From Cellvibrionaceae bacterium (GTDB lineage Bacteria; Pseudomonadota; Gammaproteobacteria; Pseudomonadales; Cellvibrionaceae), in the NCBI GenBank assembly GCA_021151615.1, contig JAGKXA010000018.1, forward strand, positions 1 to 36,313: a stretch of 36,313 nucleotides of DNA. The letters run 5' to 3'. Of the stretch, positions 25,457-35,595 are shown in pieces. A program made the translations under genes and the position numbers. Under the pieces are notes generated by a model. It was not told the origin of the DNA and searched no databases. It was given only the letters and a program-made list of their open reading frames with translations. Position 1 is the first letter of the stretch; every line of letters begins with the position of its first letter.

Positions 25457-26105
25457 AGTACAGGACTGTATGGTCAGGCTAGCGCGTGGAGACCATCGCC
25501 CAATAGCCGATGAAATTCCACTTACACCGGAGGAGAAGGGCTGGCTGAATAGTTTGAAGACGGCACCCGGGCTCTCTGTTACCGCGGATATTCAAAGCTG
25601 GTGGCGGCTGAGCCGCTTGACCATTGCAACCCCGTTTACGGTGGAACTGCTCAAGCGTCACAAGCAGGAACATCTCATTATCGAGTACCTTACTACCGCT
25701 CCTGTACGCACATTATTTTTCGCAGCCGAAGCTGAGCAGTTCAAACATTTTCTACACCAGCAACACACTGTGGATGTATTTACCAAGACGACGGTGACCT
25801 ATGAATGGGCAATGAAAAATGCTAGCCAACTAAGTGCCGAGATCAGCAACAATCAATCAGCACTGAAAAAAAATTCGGTAGGAATTACCAATCAGCCGAC
25901 GCGGATATCTGGTGTCGCGACCTTACATTTTGACCGTAATCCGCTAAAGGTTTTTCAAGCGCTGTTAGCGGCGCAAGAACTTCCGGAGCCTGAGCTGGAG
26001 GACTTTTACTTGCTGATTGCTCCACAACTCCCCAACCTCTGGTGTAAAATTTCCGCAACTGAATATTTTGAGCTAACCGAAGCCGACCAACCAAAGCAGC
26101 CGTAG
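25443..26105 (+). CDS. putative MNIO partner protein
   Basis: The ATG at 25443 follows AAGGAGTCAGG and lies inside the end of the MNIO gene. The product has 220 residues. It is not identical to a family I can name with certainty, but its layout fits the partner proteins of MNIO enzymes (DUF2063/MbnC/TglI type): a helical N-terminal part with EYLTTAPVRTLFFAAEAEQF, then a C-terminal part with LEDFYLLIAPQLPNLWCKIS. Partners of this kind bind the peptide leader and the enzyme. Translational coupling with the MNIO gene supports a shared complex. It converges with the acyltransferase gene, 37 bases away. Confidence 0.6.
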   Translation: MPLAEVQDCMVRLARGDHRPIADEIPLTPEEKGWLNSLKTAPGLSVTADIQSWWRLSRLTIATPFTVELLKRHKQEHLIIEYLTTAPVRTLFFAAEAEQFKHFLHQQHTVDVFTKTTVTYEWAMKNASQLSAEISNNQSALKKNSVGITNQPTRISGVATLHFDRNPLKVFQALLAAQELPEPELEDFYLLIAPQLPNLWCKISATEYFELTEADQPKQP

Positions 26106-26142
26106 ATACAGCGATTTGAATACTTCAATGGTTTAGGGAAAA

Positions 26143-28170
26143 TCAGTTACGTAGTGCGACTGGAGGAATCAACTTACTATCTATCGCGTCCCCCAGAGCT
26201 TCTGACAGTTTCTCACTAAATTCAACGGTAATATGGTGCCGATCACGATAAATAAGCACATTACCAACAATGGGGCCACAGGTAGAATCAGTGCACAGAT
26301 AATGGTTCATATCTATGTAATGTTTACGATGATCGCGCACGGTTTTCTCTTCCATACTGGCAAACATCAAATCCACCACTTGCTCTTTTGGCTCTGCACA
26401 TTTATCCGTATCTGACAAATTCTTGGATAAACACAGTGCTGGAGTACGAGCAAAACTGGGGGTATCGCCAATAATAATCACCTGTGTTTTTTCGGGAAAA
26501 TACGTAAACATTCGTTCCAAACCTTGCATCCATTCTTTTGACGCATCCGCCACATCCAATGATGCTCTCGCTCCATAATAACTGGAAACTATCACCACAT
26601 CAGGATTAAGCAGATTAATTTTTTCCAGTACTTTTTTGCGCCAATTAACACAGGTGGTATATTCGCTACCCCGCCACATCACTTCTATATCAGTCGCAGG
26701 ACATGAGCTTTTAGTAAACGAAACCAATTTAACACCGCTTTTTTCTGAATATTTCTGTAAGGCTGGAAACCATTGTGCTGCATGAGAATCACCATATAAC
26801 ACATAGGTTTTGCGCGCATTTGTATCGCCAAAAACACAACCGGCAGCAACCTCTGTAAACAAATCATCATGGCAACCATCGTTGTAAATCGGCGGCACAG
26901 AATGGGTTACTTGTCGCAAGGCAGGTGCAAGATTCCTGGGAACATAGCCGGTGAACTCCGGGCTGGTATCTGGTACGTACTCCTGCGCAAGCTGATCAGA
27001 AAACAAAGGCCGGGACTTAACTTGCCAACCATAGCCTCCAGCAATAAGCACAAGAAATATCGAAGCAGTACTACAGCTAATTAATGCAGGCTTAGTCGGC
27101 AAATAGAATTTTCCAGAAGCATTGCGAAAAGGTTGTTCGATGCAACGGTAAGTCAAGTCAGCCATAAGAACCGAAACAATGAATAAACTCGCTATGGCGT
27201 GAATACCGGTAAATTCCGGCCAAATCTCCTGCGCGAAAACGATAACAGGCCAGTGCCACAGATAGAGCGAATAGGAAATTAATCCCATATATTGCAGAGG
27301 TTGAATCCCCATAACCTTGTTCAGATACGCAGTGTTCTTGCCAATTGACCCTGCCAGTAAAATCAGGGCTGCGCCCACTACCGGCAACGCCGCAGCAACA
27401 CCGGGAAAATGGGTATATTTGTTGTAGAGAATTGCGCAACTACCGACGAGCAATACCCCTGACCAACCGATTATTGGGGCAAACGGGGCTAGTGGATTAT
27501 GACCGGTATATTTTTTTTCGATCAACCAAAAAGCCAAAAGCCCCCCAAAAACCAACTCCCATGCACGGGTAAACACCAGAAAGAAAGCCCAGGGCTGACT
27601 GGATTGGGTCAGGTAAATACAACCAATAAAGGAAAGACACAGCAGTATTATCAGAAAACCTGTTAAATATTTTTTTTGGTGCCTTAATAAACGCCAGCAA
27701 AAAAATAACAGCAAGGGCCAGATAAAATAAAACTGTTCCTCAACGCCAAGAGACCAGTAGTGCAGCAGTGGCGAGGGAGCAGTCTCCGCTAAATAATCAG
27801 TTTGCTGGTAAGCGTAAAAAATATTGGGCAAATAGAGAACAGTGGCAATAGTTTCTTTCATCACCTTTGGAATTAGCAACGGTGGTAATAGCAGACAAGA
27901 AACCAACATGGTGCAGAACAACACAAATAATGATGCGGGAATAATCCTGCGCACCCGGCGGAAATAAAACTCAATGAAACTAAAACGATTGCTATTTAAG
28001 GCTTCAACCAAATGACCAGTAATCAAGTATCCAGAGATAACAAAAAATATATCGACACCGATATAGCCGCCCGTGAGCCAGGGTACATCCAGGTGATATA
28101 ACACCACCAGTAATACCGCTATTCCCCTGAGCCCTTGAATATCAAGACGAAAATTATTTTGCCCTTGCAA
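26143..28170 (-). CDS. acyltransferase-3/SGNH O-acyltransferase (OafA/YrhL type)
   Basis: The 675-residue protein has an N-terminal membrane acyltransferase-3 domain (1-390) beginning FRLDIQGLRGIAVLLVVLYH, with about ten membrane segments. A C-terminal periplasmic SGNH hydrolase-like domain carries GDSH (460-463, nucleophile Ser462) and RDRHHIT (642-648, Asp and His of the triad). This layout moves acetyl groups across the inner membrane onto surface polysaccharide, LPS or peptidoglycan; which one is not evident. It stands alone between the MNIO locus and the glucanase gene. Confidence 0.9.
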   Translation of the reverse strand: MQGQNNFRLDIQGLRGIAVLLVVLYHLDVPWLTGGYIGVDIFFVISGYLITGHLVEALNSNRFSFIEFYFRRVRRIIPASLFVLFCTMLVSCLLLPPLLIPKVMKETIATVLYLPNIFYAYQQTDYLAETAPSPLLHYWSLGVEEQFYFIWPLLLFFCWRLLRHQKKYLTGFLIILLCLSFIGCIYLTQSSQPWAFFLVFTRAWELVFGGLLAFWLIEKKYTGHNPLAPFAPIIGWSGVLLVGSCAILYNKYTHFPGVAAALPVVGAALILLAGSIGKNTAYLNKVMGIQPLQYMGLISYSLYLWHWPVIVFAQEIWPEFTGIHAIASLFIVSVLMADLTYRCIEQPFRNASGKFYLPTKPALISCSTASIFLVLIAGGYGWQVKSRPLFSDQLAQEYVPDTSPEFTGYVPRNLAPALRQVTHSVPPIYNDGCHDDLFTEVAAGCVFGDTNARKTYVLYGDSHAAQWFPALQKYSEKSGVKLVSFTKSSCPATDIEVMWRGSEYTTCVNWRKKVLEKINLLNPDVVIVSSYYGARASLDVADASKEWMQGLERMFTYFPEKTQVIIIGDTPSFARTPALCLSKNLSDTDKCAEPKEQVVDLMFASMEEKTVRDHRKHYIDMNHYLCTDSTCGPIVGNVLIYRDRHHITVEFSEKLSEALGDAIDSKLIPPVALRN

Positions 28171-28400
28171 TTTATCACTCCATGTTTCAGGTACACACAG
28201 GTTACATCCGCTTACTTGTCACCTATCTTTTGCGCCGCATTTCCCGGCAAAAAATAACATACAATATTTGCGCCATCATTTTTTACAAATAGCCACTCAT
28301 TAAAATTTCGCAAAAAAAGCCTCCATTTTGAGATCTGGCGCACACAGCCGTGCCATTCAAAAACTTGCGAGCACAGAAACACCCTAGCTAAAAACAAAAA

Positions 28401-28430
28401 CGCCCGGACTCAAGTATTTGAATCCGGGCG
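28401..28430 (-). terminator. intrinsic terminator for the GH5 glucanase gene
   Basis: CGCCCGGACTCAA and TTGAATCCGGGCG pair with one mismatch around a GTAT loop. On the minus strand the hairpin is followed by TTTTTGTTTTT (complement of 28390-28400), which is the proper orientation for the gene ending at 28461. The rest of the gap 28171-28400 shows no gene. Confidence 0.85.
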
Positions 28431-28460
28431 CTTGATGGCAATTAATTCAATCTCGTTGAA

Positions 28461-30713
28461 TTAACGCCCCCACAGGTTATTCAACAGCGTGGTTTTACGT
28501 GGATCAAGCGTGGTCCATTGCCCCCATTTGTCGTTAGCACTGACCGGATCCCATGGAGTCAGGTACCAGCCGAAGGTATCGGCAGATTCCGGATTCATTG
28601 ACCAGTAGCAGGCATTGATGCCTTTCTTCTTGAAGTAAGCCGCGGCGGCAGTTTGCCATTGTTGATCTACGTTAGTGGTGATATGACTCCAGGTAGTGCG
28701 ATCTGCCTGGCTGGTTTTGTTGGGCCAATCCATATTGCCACCGAATTCGCCAATCAAAATACCGTAACCTTGTTGACGCAGGTAACCGAAGTGTTCTTCC
28801 CAACCCGCTTCCAACACGGTTGGGTTAATCACTATACGGCACTTGTGCAGTGCAGCTTCATCGCCTTCCAAACCAGCACACTCGGTTTGCGCAGGATCCA
28901 TAAAGTGTTTTTGTACAAACACGGATGGGCCGTAGGTGTGCGGAGAAAATACCAAACGATCTTTAGGAATATTGATTGGATCGGTACCCGCTTCGAACAG
29001 GTTCTCGCCCCAATTGGGGTTAGTGTCGGTGCTGCCGTGCGGCACTTCCACTTTGGTGTCCGGTGTGCCGTCTTGTGAGTTGGCGTTCCCCGAAATACCT
29101 TCCACGATAATCAGCATGTTCGGGTTCACCGAGTTCATCGCCGCGTAAGCTTCTTCGGAGAGAGATTTCCACTCCGCCCAGGTGTAATCCCATGGCTCAT
29201 TGAAAATATCGATACCGATCAGGTTGTCTACGCCCAGCTTCGCTGACAGGCCAGCCACTTCTTTGATTGTTGCCAACCATTTGGTTTTGTCGTACGCGTG
29301 GATTTTGGTCACACTGCTTGGATTATCGGTGGTCGCGCAGGAATATTGCTCACGCTTGTAGTCATAACCGACACGATCTTTATCCACATAAGGTGGACGA
29401 GCGTCGATACGACCTGCACGCCAACCTACGTAGTTAGAGCAAGAGTGGATATCAACAAAGATCTGGATGTCGTTGGCATCGGCAATCTTGATGAAATCTT
29501 CCATGCCCTGGCGCGCATTGGTCTGGCGAACGGATTGATGGTTCTTCAAGTTTGGCTCTTTGCCTTGTGGATCATTGGCATCCAGAGTTTGGGGAGAAAT
29601 AGGCATACGCAGCATGGTGATACCAGCGGCCTTCAATTCTTTCATGGTTTGATCGATAGTACGGCCAGAACCTTTACTGTCATTCACCCACCACATATTG
29701 CCGACGTACAACTCCATAGGTGCACCACTGGGGTTAGCAGAATCGTTAGATGGCTCGTGACGACCTTCCAAACCGAACCAGTTACCGCAACGCGCTGGTA
29801 ACAGTTGTCCATCTTTGGTCAGGTTGCCCTGAGCGTTGACGCGGAATACGCCTGCACTAGAGTTGGTGCCGGTTGAACTGGATGAACGAATGGAGGAACT
29901 GGTAGCAGGTACCGAGCTGGACGAGCGAATAGAACTTGAACTGGTAGCCGGCACTGAACTGGACGAGCGAATGGAGCTTGAGCTGGTAGCAGGAACAGAG
30001 CTGGACGAACGGATCGAGCTCGAACTGGTAGCCGGAGTAGATGAGCTGGAACGACTAGTAGTGATCACCACACTGGACGACGCTCCACAATTCGTCACGC
30101 CGAATGGCGCAGGTTGGCTTGCACAGGTATTGCGTGAGACGCAGCTTCTACCGTTTTCATAACCCCAACCGCTTGTGGTGGTTACACACAAAGGCTGTGG
30201 ACTGCCGTACCAGTTACATTGCTGCACACAGGACTGCAAGCTCGATGAACTCGAAGAACTCAAAACAGGGGCTGATGACGATGATCTCGAAGGTGCCGAT
30301 GACGAGGTAGACGGAGCCGATGAAGTCGGTGTTCCGCTACACACGGCGCCGTTGATCGTTGGAATCTCTGCCGCTGCGCCATTTTTATTCAATTGGAAGC
30401 CAAAGGTCGCTGTTCCACCAGGCTGCAAACTGCCGTTCCAGCTCAGGTTAGTCGCTGTATAGGGGTTGCCACCAGACAGATTGGCATTCCAGGAACCGGA
30501 CAAGCGGTTGGCAGAGGCATACTGCCAATTGATTGACCAGCCGTTAATCGCTGCCGATGTGGAGTTGGTAATACGGATTTCACCGGTTGCACCGGTATTC
30601 CACTCGTTGGTAATTACGTAGCTACACGCTGCTGACGCAGTACTGGTGTAGCTAGCCGCCAGCACTGCCAACCCCATCAGGGTCAGACGCATGCTTTTGT
30701 TCGGAGTAGCCAT
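28461..30713 (-). CDS. secreted GH5 endoglucanase with CBM2 and CBM10 modules
   Basis: The start at 30713 is set by AAGGAG upstream and by the signal peptide that follows (1-28). The 750-residue enzyme has CBM2 (29-125), a serine-rich linker, CBM10 (161-209, Cys-rich with NWYG and GWGYENGRSC), a long repetitive serine linker (210-285) and a GH5 catalytic domain (about 288-750). The acid/base is Glu506 in IFNEPWDY and the nucleophile is Glu656 in IGEFGGN. It should cut internal beta-1,4 bonds of cellulose outside the cell. The module order is as in Cellvibrio Cel5-type cellulases. Exact substrate preference cannot be read from sequence. Confidence 0.93.
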   Translation of the reverse strand: MATPNKSMRLTLMGLAVLAASYTSTASAACSYVITNEWNTGATGEIRITNSTSAAINGWSINWQYASANRLSGSWNANLSGGNPYTATNLSWNGSLQPGGTATFGFQLNKNGAAAEIPTINGAVCSGTPTSSAPSTSSSAPSRSSSSAPVLSSSSSSSLQSCVQQCNWYGSPQPLCVTTTSGWGYENGRSCVSRNTCASQPAPFGVTNCGASSSVVITTSRSSSSTPATSSSSIRSSSSVPATSSSSIRSSSSVPATSSSSIRSSSSVPATSSSIRSSSSTGTNSSAGVFRVNAQGNLTKDGQLLPARCGNWFGLEGRHEPSNDSANPSGAPMELYVGNMWWVNDSKGSGRTIDQTMKELKAAGITMLRMPISPQTLDANDPQGKEPNLKNHQSVRQTNARQGMEDFIKIADANDIQIFVDIHSCSNYVGWRAGRIDARPPYVDKDRVGYDYKREQYSCATTDNPSSVTKIHAYDKTKWLATIKEVAGLSAKLGVDNLIGIDIFNEPWDYTWAEWKSLSEEAYAAMNSVNPNMLIIVEGISGNANSQDGTPDTKVEVPHGSTDTNPNWGENLFEAGTDPINIPKDRLVFSPHTYGPSVFVQKHFMDPAQTECAGLEGDEAALHKCRIVINPTVLEAGWEEHFGYLRQQGYGILIGEFGGNMDWPNKTSQADRTTWSHITTNVDQQWQTAAAAYFKKKGINACYWSMNPESADTFGWYLTPWDPVSANDKWGQWTTLDPRKTTLLNNLWGR
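29874..30040 (-). repeat. tandem 42-base repeats encoding the serine linker
   Basis: About four near-identical units encode PATSSSSIRSSSSV in the linker between CBM10 and the GH5 domain, the last one a residue shorter. Codons differ slightly between units, so the repeats have begun to diverge. Unit number is likely to vary between strains and would change linker length only. Confidence 0.85.
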
Positions 30714-31330
30714 TATGTTATCTCCTTGGATGAGACTTGGATGAAAAGGACGAACGTTCGTTATTAGCAAGCCCTGAGAGAGCTTTTTGGTACATCCACT
30801 CCTGTCGATTGCAATGCAAACAGCCAAACGGCGGAGACTGGAAAGCCACACCGCAAGGTGGTCCATTTACTACGGATGGCGTAAACATCGACGCCGAAAA
30901 ATTAATTCGCCCCGATTACAGCTGGGACATGGATGATTGGATTGGAAAGCTGAATTTGACGCTTAAATCTTTAATTTTTTTATATTTATTATTTGTCTTA
31001 CCTAAAAAGACAGCGCTGTCATTTTTGTGCTTTCGAAAGCGAAATACTGAGAACCAGTTAACACTTGATAATAATTTTTCCAAATGAAAATTTATTTTAC
31101 TATTCAAAATAATAATAAATTTAGTTCCTGTTATGCCGGGGTTTTGCCGCATCCATTCGCACGTTTTTTTCGCCAAACTTGTAATCAATCGTCCAGAAAT
31201 GTAAATGCCGTTGCAGGCTTATTCCTTGCATACTAGCCTGCGGTTTCAATGCGCCAGATTCAAAGCTGTTTTGTTATAACCAGTGCGCACCCTCAATTGC
31301 TTCAAATTAATCAACTGATTGGATGTATTC
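30714..31330. promoter_or_regulatory. divergent intergenic region, glucanase and mdtABC operon
   Basis: This 617-base gap separates the leftward glucanase gene from the rightward efflux operon, so it should hold both promoters. A perfect 12-base palindrome ACGAACGTTCGT lies at 30750-30761, 36 bases upstream of the glucanase start, and may be a repressor site. The stretch 30940-31130 is AT-rich. I could not call a promoter with confidence, and the open frames here do not look like genes. Confidence 0.4.
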
Positions 31331-32506
31331 ATGTTTGCTTCTGTAAATCGCCTGTCGCGCAGCCAGCGCTGGTTGCTGGCTGCTGGTGTCGCTGTGATTT
31401 TGTTGTTGGTATGGTTTTTCGCGCTTCGTGAACCCCAGGCCAAACGCCCGCCGCCACCCAATCCCTGGATGGGCCCAACACCAGTACATGTAGTTAGCGT
31501 TAGCAAAAGCGATTTAAAGGTACACATCAAGGCCATTGGCAGTGTCAGTCCGTTAAATACCGTGACCGTGAGGCCACGAGTAGGCGGCCCAATCCTGAGC
31601 GTAAAATTTACCGAAGGCCAATCGGTTAAAGCCGGTGACCTACTGGCAGAAATTGACCCGGCAACCTATCAAGTAAAACTTCACCAAGCCGAGGGCGCGC
31701 TGCAAGAAACCAAAGCCCAACTGAAGAATGCTGAAGATGACCTGGCACTCTATGAGCAGTTGCTGACCAAAAACTCTATTGCCAAACAGCAATTCGACAA
31801 ACAAAAAGCACTGGTAGACCAATTGCGCGGCACGCTGAAGAGCCATGGCGCCCAATTGGAAGATGCGCGCCTGCAACTGTCCTACACCCGCATTACTGCA
31901 CCTATTTCCGGTCGCACTGGCTTGCGCAAGGTGGATGTGGGCAATCTGGTCAACGCCAACGACAGCACAGGCCTGGTCACCATTACCCAAACCCAACCGA
32001 TTTCGGTGGTATTCACCATTCCGGAAAACCAGTTGATCGCCGTACGCCAGGCTCATTCTGCCGCGCTATCTGCCAAACAATCCTTGGCGGTGGAAGCCTG
32101 GGATCGCAGCGAACACAATCTGCTATCCATCGGCAAACTGACGACGCTGGATAACCAAATCGATTCCACCACCGGCACTCTGCGCCTGAAGGCCGAATTC
32201 GATAACACGGATGACAGTCTCTTTCCCAATCAATTTATCAACGCGCGCCTGCATCTGGAGACACTTGATGGCGCGGTGACGATTCCCGCTGATGCAGTGC
32301 AGTACGGCAGCAAAGGTACCTATGTCTATTTGATAAAGGACAACAAAGCAGAGATGCGTCGAATCAAACTTGGCGCATTGGAAGGCGAAAATATTGCCGT
32401 GCTGGAAGGGTTGGTTGAAGGCGATCAGGTTGTACTGGAGGGCGTTGATCGCCTTTGGCCAGGCAAAGATGTGAAGGTGATTGAACAGCCGACAGCGGCG
32501 AATTGA
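31331..32506 (+). CDS. mdtA: RND efflux periplasmic adaptor, MdtA type
   Basis: Starting at ATG 31331 the product has 391 residues (a TTG four codons earlier is possible). An N-terminal membrane anchor (about 14-34) is followed by a Pro-rich stretch. Next come the split lipoyl domain (PRVGGPILSVKFTEGQSVKAGDLLAEIDP and SYTRITAPISGRTGLRKVDVGNLV), a helical hairpin between them, and the beta-barrel and membrane-proximal domains. It links the inner-membrane pumps MdtB and MdtC to an outer-membrane channel. It is first in the operon, eight bases before mdtB. Confidence 0.9.
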   Translation: MFASVNRLSRSQRWLLAAGVAVILLLVWFFALREPQAKRPPPPNPWMGPTPVHVVSVSKSDLKVHIKAIGSVSPLNTVTVRPRVGGPILSVKFTEGQSVKAGDLLAEIDPATYQVKLHQAEGALQETKAQLKNAEDDLALYEQLLTKNSIAKQQFDKQKALVDQLRGTLKSHGAQLEDARLQLSYTRITAPISGRTGLRKVDVGNLVNANDSTGLVTITQTQPISVVFTIPENQLIAVRQAHSAALSAKQSLAVEAWDRSEHNLLSIGKLTTLDNQIDSTTGTLRLKAEFDNTDDSLFPNQFINARLHLETLDGAVTIPADAVQYGSKGTYVYLIKDNKAEMRRIKLGALEGENIAVLEGLVEGDQVVLEGVDRLWPGKDVKVIEQPTAAN

Positions 32507-32514
32507 GATAAGCC

Positions 32515-35500
32515 ATGAGTATTTCCCGCCCCTTTATTCTCCGCCCGGTTGCCACCTCCCTGGTGATGCTGGCGTTTTTGCTGGCTGGAATTCTGGGTTA
32601 TCGCTTATTACCCGTGGCCGCCCTGCCGCAGGTGGATTACCCGATTATCCAGATTTTTACCTTTAACCCTGGTGCCAGCCCCGATGTCATGGCACGCACA
32701 ATAACCGCACCATTGGAGCGTAGCCTGGGGCAGATCCCTGGCGTAAAACAGCTTTCCTCCACCAGTTCCACCGGCGCCTCCATTATCACCCTGCAGTTTT
32801 TGCTGGAGATGGATCTGGGGGTGGCAGAGCAGGAAGTGCAAGCGGCACTGAATACGGCCAGTAACCTGCTACCGAATGACCTGCCCACCCCACCGATATA
32901 CCGCAAGGTAAATCCGGCCGATGCGCCGATCATGACCCTCGCCGTCACCTCGGAAAGCCTACCGCTGCCAGAGGTTTATGATCTGGTGAATACGCGTATG
33001 GCGCAGAAGATTGCCCAGTTACCCGGTGTGGGAATGGTGACACTGGCCGGTGGCCAGCGTCCGGCAATCCGCATCAAGGTTAACCCCAATGCCCTCGCCA
33101 ATACCCAATTGAGCCTGGAGCAGGTGCGCAATGCCGTCGTCACCGCCAATACCAACCAACCCAAAGGCAGTTTTGACGGCGAATATCGCTCCACCATGCT
33201 CGACGCCAATGACCAGATCCGCTCAGCACAGGAATATCGCGATTTAATTGTTAGTTACCGCGATGGCTCGCCACTGCGCCTGGGTGACGTGGCGAAAGTG
33301 GAAGATGGCGCCGAAGACAGGTTCCTCGCCGCCTGGGCCAACAAACAGCCGGCGGTGTTAATCAACATCCAACGCCAGCCCGGTGCCAATGTAATTGAGG
33401 TGGCTGACAGTATCGAAGCCCTGCTACCCAAGTTGATGGTAACCATGCCGGCCGCCGCGAAAATCGATGTATTAAGCGACCGCACCCTTAGCATCCGCGC
33501 CTCCATCCGTGATGTGCAAAAAGAGCTGATCTTTGCAATCTTCCTGGTAGTTGCGGTGACGCTGGTGTTCCTGCGCTCGATTCCAGCAACGATCATCCCC
33601 AGCCTGGCAGTGCCGCTGTCACTGATCGGCACTTTCGCCGCTATGTATTTCCTCGATTTCTCCATCAACAACCTGACGCTCATGGCGCTCACCATCGCCA
33701 CCGGCTTTGTGGTGGATGACGCGATAGTGATGCTCGAAAACATCGCCCGCCACCGCGAGCAGGGCGAGACGCCGATGGATGCGGCGCTCAAAGGTGCCGG
33801 GGAAATTGGTTTTACCCTGGTGTCACTGACGATTTCGCTGATTGCCGTGTTGATCCCCCTACTGTTCATGGGTGATCTGGTGGGGCGGCTCTTCCAGGAG
33901 TTTGCGATTACCCTGGCGGTAGCCATAGGGATTTCGCTGGTTGTCTCCCTCACCCTCACCCCCATGATGTGCGCGCGTATGCTCAAGCACGCACCGGTTC
34001 ACAGCGAAAACAACCCGGATTTTCTGGAAAGGGTGATACGCCGCTACGGCGAGCTGCTGGATAAAGTGCTGCAGCGCGAAACCGCTGCTATGGGCGTAAT
34101 GCTAGGTACCATCGCCCTGACTGCCGGCCTCTATTTAGTTGTGCCCAAAGGCTTTTTCCCGATTCAGGACAGTGGCGCCATCCAGGCGATTACCGAAGCG
34201 CCCCAGGATACCTCCTTTAGCGCCATGACCGAGCGCCAGCAACAGCTTGCCGAGCTGATTCTGCAAGACCCGGATGTTGTGAGCATTTCGTCATTTATCG
34301 GCGTGGATGGCAACAATATCACCCTCAACTCCGGCCGGTTGCTGATCAACCTCAAACCCCACGGCGAGCGCGATGACCATGCCAGCGACATTATTCGCCG
34401 CCTGCAAGAGCGAATCGCCGGTATCAGCGGCATTACCGCCTGGTTCCAGCCATTGCAGGAATTGAGTATCGAGGATCGCGTTAGCCGCACCCAGTACCAG
34501 TTCACCCTGACCGCACCCGAAATCGCCTTGCTGGATGAAACCCTGCCACGGGTATTGGAGCGTTTGCGCATGGAGCCCGCGCTCGCCGATGTGGCCGCCG
34601 ACCTGCAAACCCGCGGCCTGCAGGCCTATGTGGAGATCGACCGGGATGCAGCCGCGCGCCTGGGCGTGAGCGTGAGCAATATTGCCAGCAGTTTGCAGAC
34701 GGCCTATGCGCAACGCCAGATCGCCACCCTGTTTACCCAGGCCAATCAATACCGCGTGGTACTGGAGGTAGATCCGGATTACGCCCAGGGCCTGACAGCG
34801 CTGGAAAATACCTATGTGAATTCCAACAGCGGCAAGCCGGTATTGCTCTCCACCCTCGCCAAAATCAGCCAGCGGCCAACACCCTTGCTGATCAACCACC
34901 AAAGCCAGTTTCCATCGACCACGATTTCTTTCAACCTCGCGGAGGATGCCTCTTTAGGCGAGGCGATAGCGGCGATAGAAGCGGCCAGCGCCGAACTGGA
35001 TTTGCCCGCCGCTGTGGAGTTGCGCTTCCAGGGCGCAGCCGAAGCCTTCCGCGCCTCGCTCAGCAATACCCTCTGGCTGGTGCTGGCCGCCGTGGTAACC
35101 ATGTACATAGTGCTGGGCGTACTTTACGAAAGCTTTATCCACCCGGTGACGATTCTTTCCACCCTGCCTTCCGCCACCCTGGGTGCGTTGCTCGCACTCT
35201 TGTTGACCGGGCAACCGCTGGATTTGATCGCGGTTATCGGCGTGGTGCTGCTGATCGGGCTGGTAAAAAAGAACGGCATTATGATGGTGGACTTTGCGCT
35301 CGATGCCCAACGCACACTGGACATGAGCCCACGCGAGGCGATTCATCGCGCCGCCTTGATGCGCTTCCGCCCTATATTGATGACCACCCTCGCCGCCCTG
35401 TTTGGCGCCATTCCCCTGATGCTCGCCAGTGGTTCCGGTGCCGAGTTACGCCAGCCCTTGGGTTTGGTAATGGTAGGCGGCCTGCTGGTAAGCCAGGTAC

Positions 35501-35595
35501 TCACCCTGTTTACCACGCCGGTGGTGTACTTGTTTTTTGATCGTTGGGTCAATAAACCCGCCGCAGATCAACTCTCCGAGGAGGCACCAACGTAA
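32515..35595 (+). CDS. mdtB: RND efflux inner-membrane transporter, MdtB type
   Basis: The 1026-residue protein matches MdtB/MuxB from the start (RPFILRPVATSLVMLAFLLA) through the family signatures GASPDVM, NLLPNDLPTPPIYRKVNPAD and AFLFMGDLVGRLF-like text. The proton-relay aspartates are present in TGFVVDDAIVMLENI (Asp401, Asp402), and LVKKNGIMMVDFAL near the end supplies the conserved Lys. It is a proton-driven drug/bile-salt type exporter that works as a mixed trimer with MdtC. The stop codon lies inside the left arm of a palindromic repeat. Confidence 0.93.
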   Translation: MSISRPFILRPVATSLVMLAFLLAGILGYRLLPVAALPQVDYPIIQIFTFNPGASPDVMARTITAPLERSLGQIPGVKQLSSTSSTGASIITLQFLLEMDLGVAEQEVQAALNTASNLLPNDLPTPPIYRKVNPADAPIMTLAVTSESLPLPEVYDLVNTRMAQKIAQLPGVGMVTLAGGQRPAIRIKVNPNALANTQLSLEQVRNAVVTANTNQPKGSFDGEYRSTMLDANDQIRSAQEYRDLIVSYRDGSPLRLGDVAKVEDGAEDRFLAAWANKQPAVLINIQRQPGANVIEVADSIEALLPKLMVTMPAAAKIDVLSDRTLSIRASIRDVQKELIFAIFLVVAVTLVFLRSIPATIIPSLAVPLSLIGTFAAMYFLDFSINNLTLMALTIATGFVVDDAIVMLENIARHREQGETPMDAALKGAGEIGFTLVSLTISLIAVLIPLLFMGDLVGRLFQEFAITLAVAIGISLVVSLTLTPMMCARMLKHAPVHSENNPDFLERVIRRYGELLDKVLQRETAAMGVMLGTIALTAGLYLVVPKGFFPIQDSGAIQAITEAPQDTSFSAMTERQQQLAELILQDPDVVSISSFIGVDGNNITLNSGRLLINLKPHGERDDHASDIIRRLQERIAGISGITAWFQPLQELSIEDRVSRTQYQFTLTAPEIALLDETLPRVLERLRMEPALADVAADLQTRGLQAYVEIDRDAAARLGVSVSNIASSLQTAYAQRQIATLFTQANQYRVVLEVDPDYAQGLTALENTYVNSNSGKPVLLSTLAKISQRPTPLLINHQSQFPSTTISFNLAEDASLGEAIAAIEAASAELDLPAAVELRFQGAAEAFRASLSNTLWLVLAAVVTMYIVLGVLYESFIHPVTILSTLPSATLGALLALLLTGQPLDLIAVIGVVLLIGLVKKNGIMMVDFALDAQRTLDMSPREAIHRAALMRFRPILMTTLAALFGAIPLMLASGSGAELRQPLGLVMVGGLLVSQVLTLFTTPVVYLFFDRWVNKPAADQLSEEAPT

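Noticed and set aside
30737..31087. 116-codon rightward open frame in the gap before mdtA
   Set aside because: No ribosome binding site or domain was seen, and its composition follows the AT-rich intergenic sequence.
33255..33986. 243-codon leftward open frame inside mdtB
   Set aside because: It is antisense to a highly conserved part of the MdtB pump and shows no family motif.
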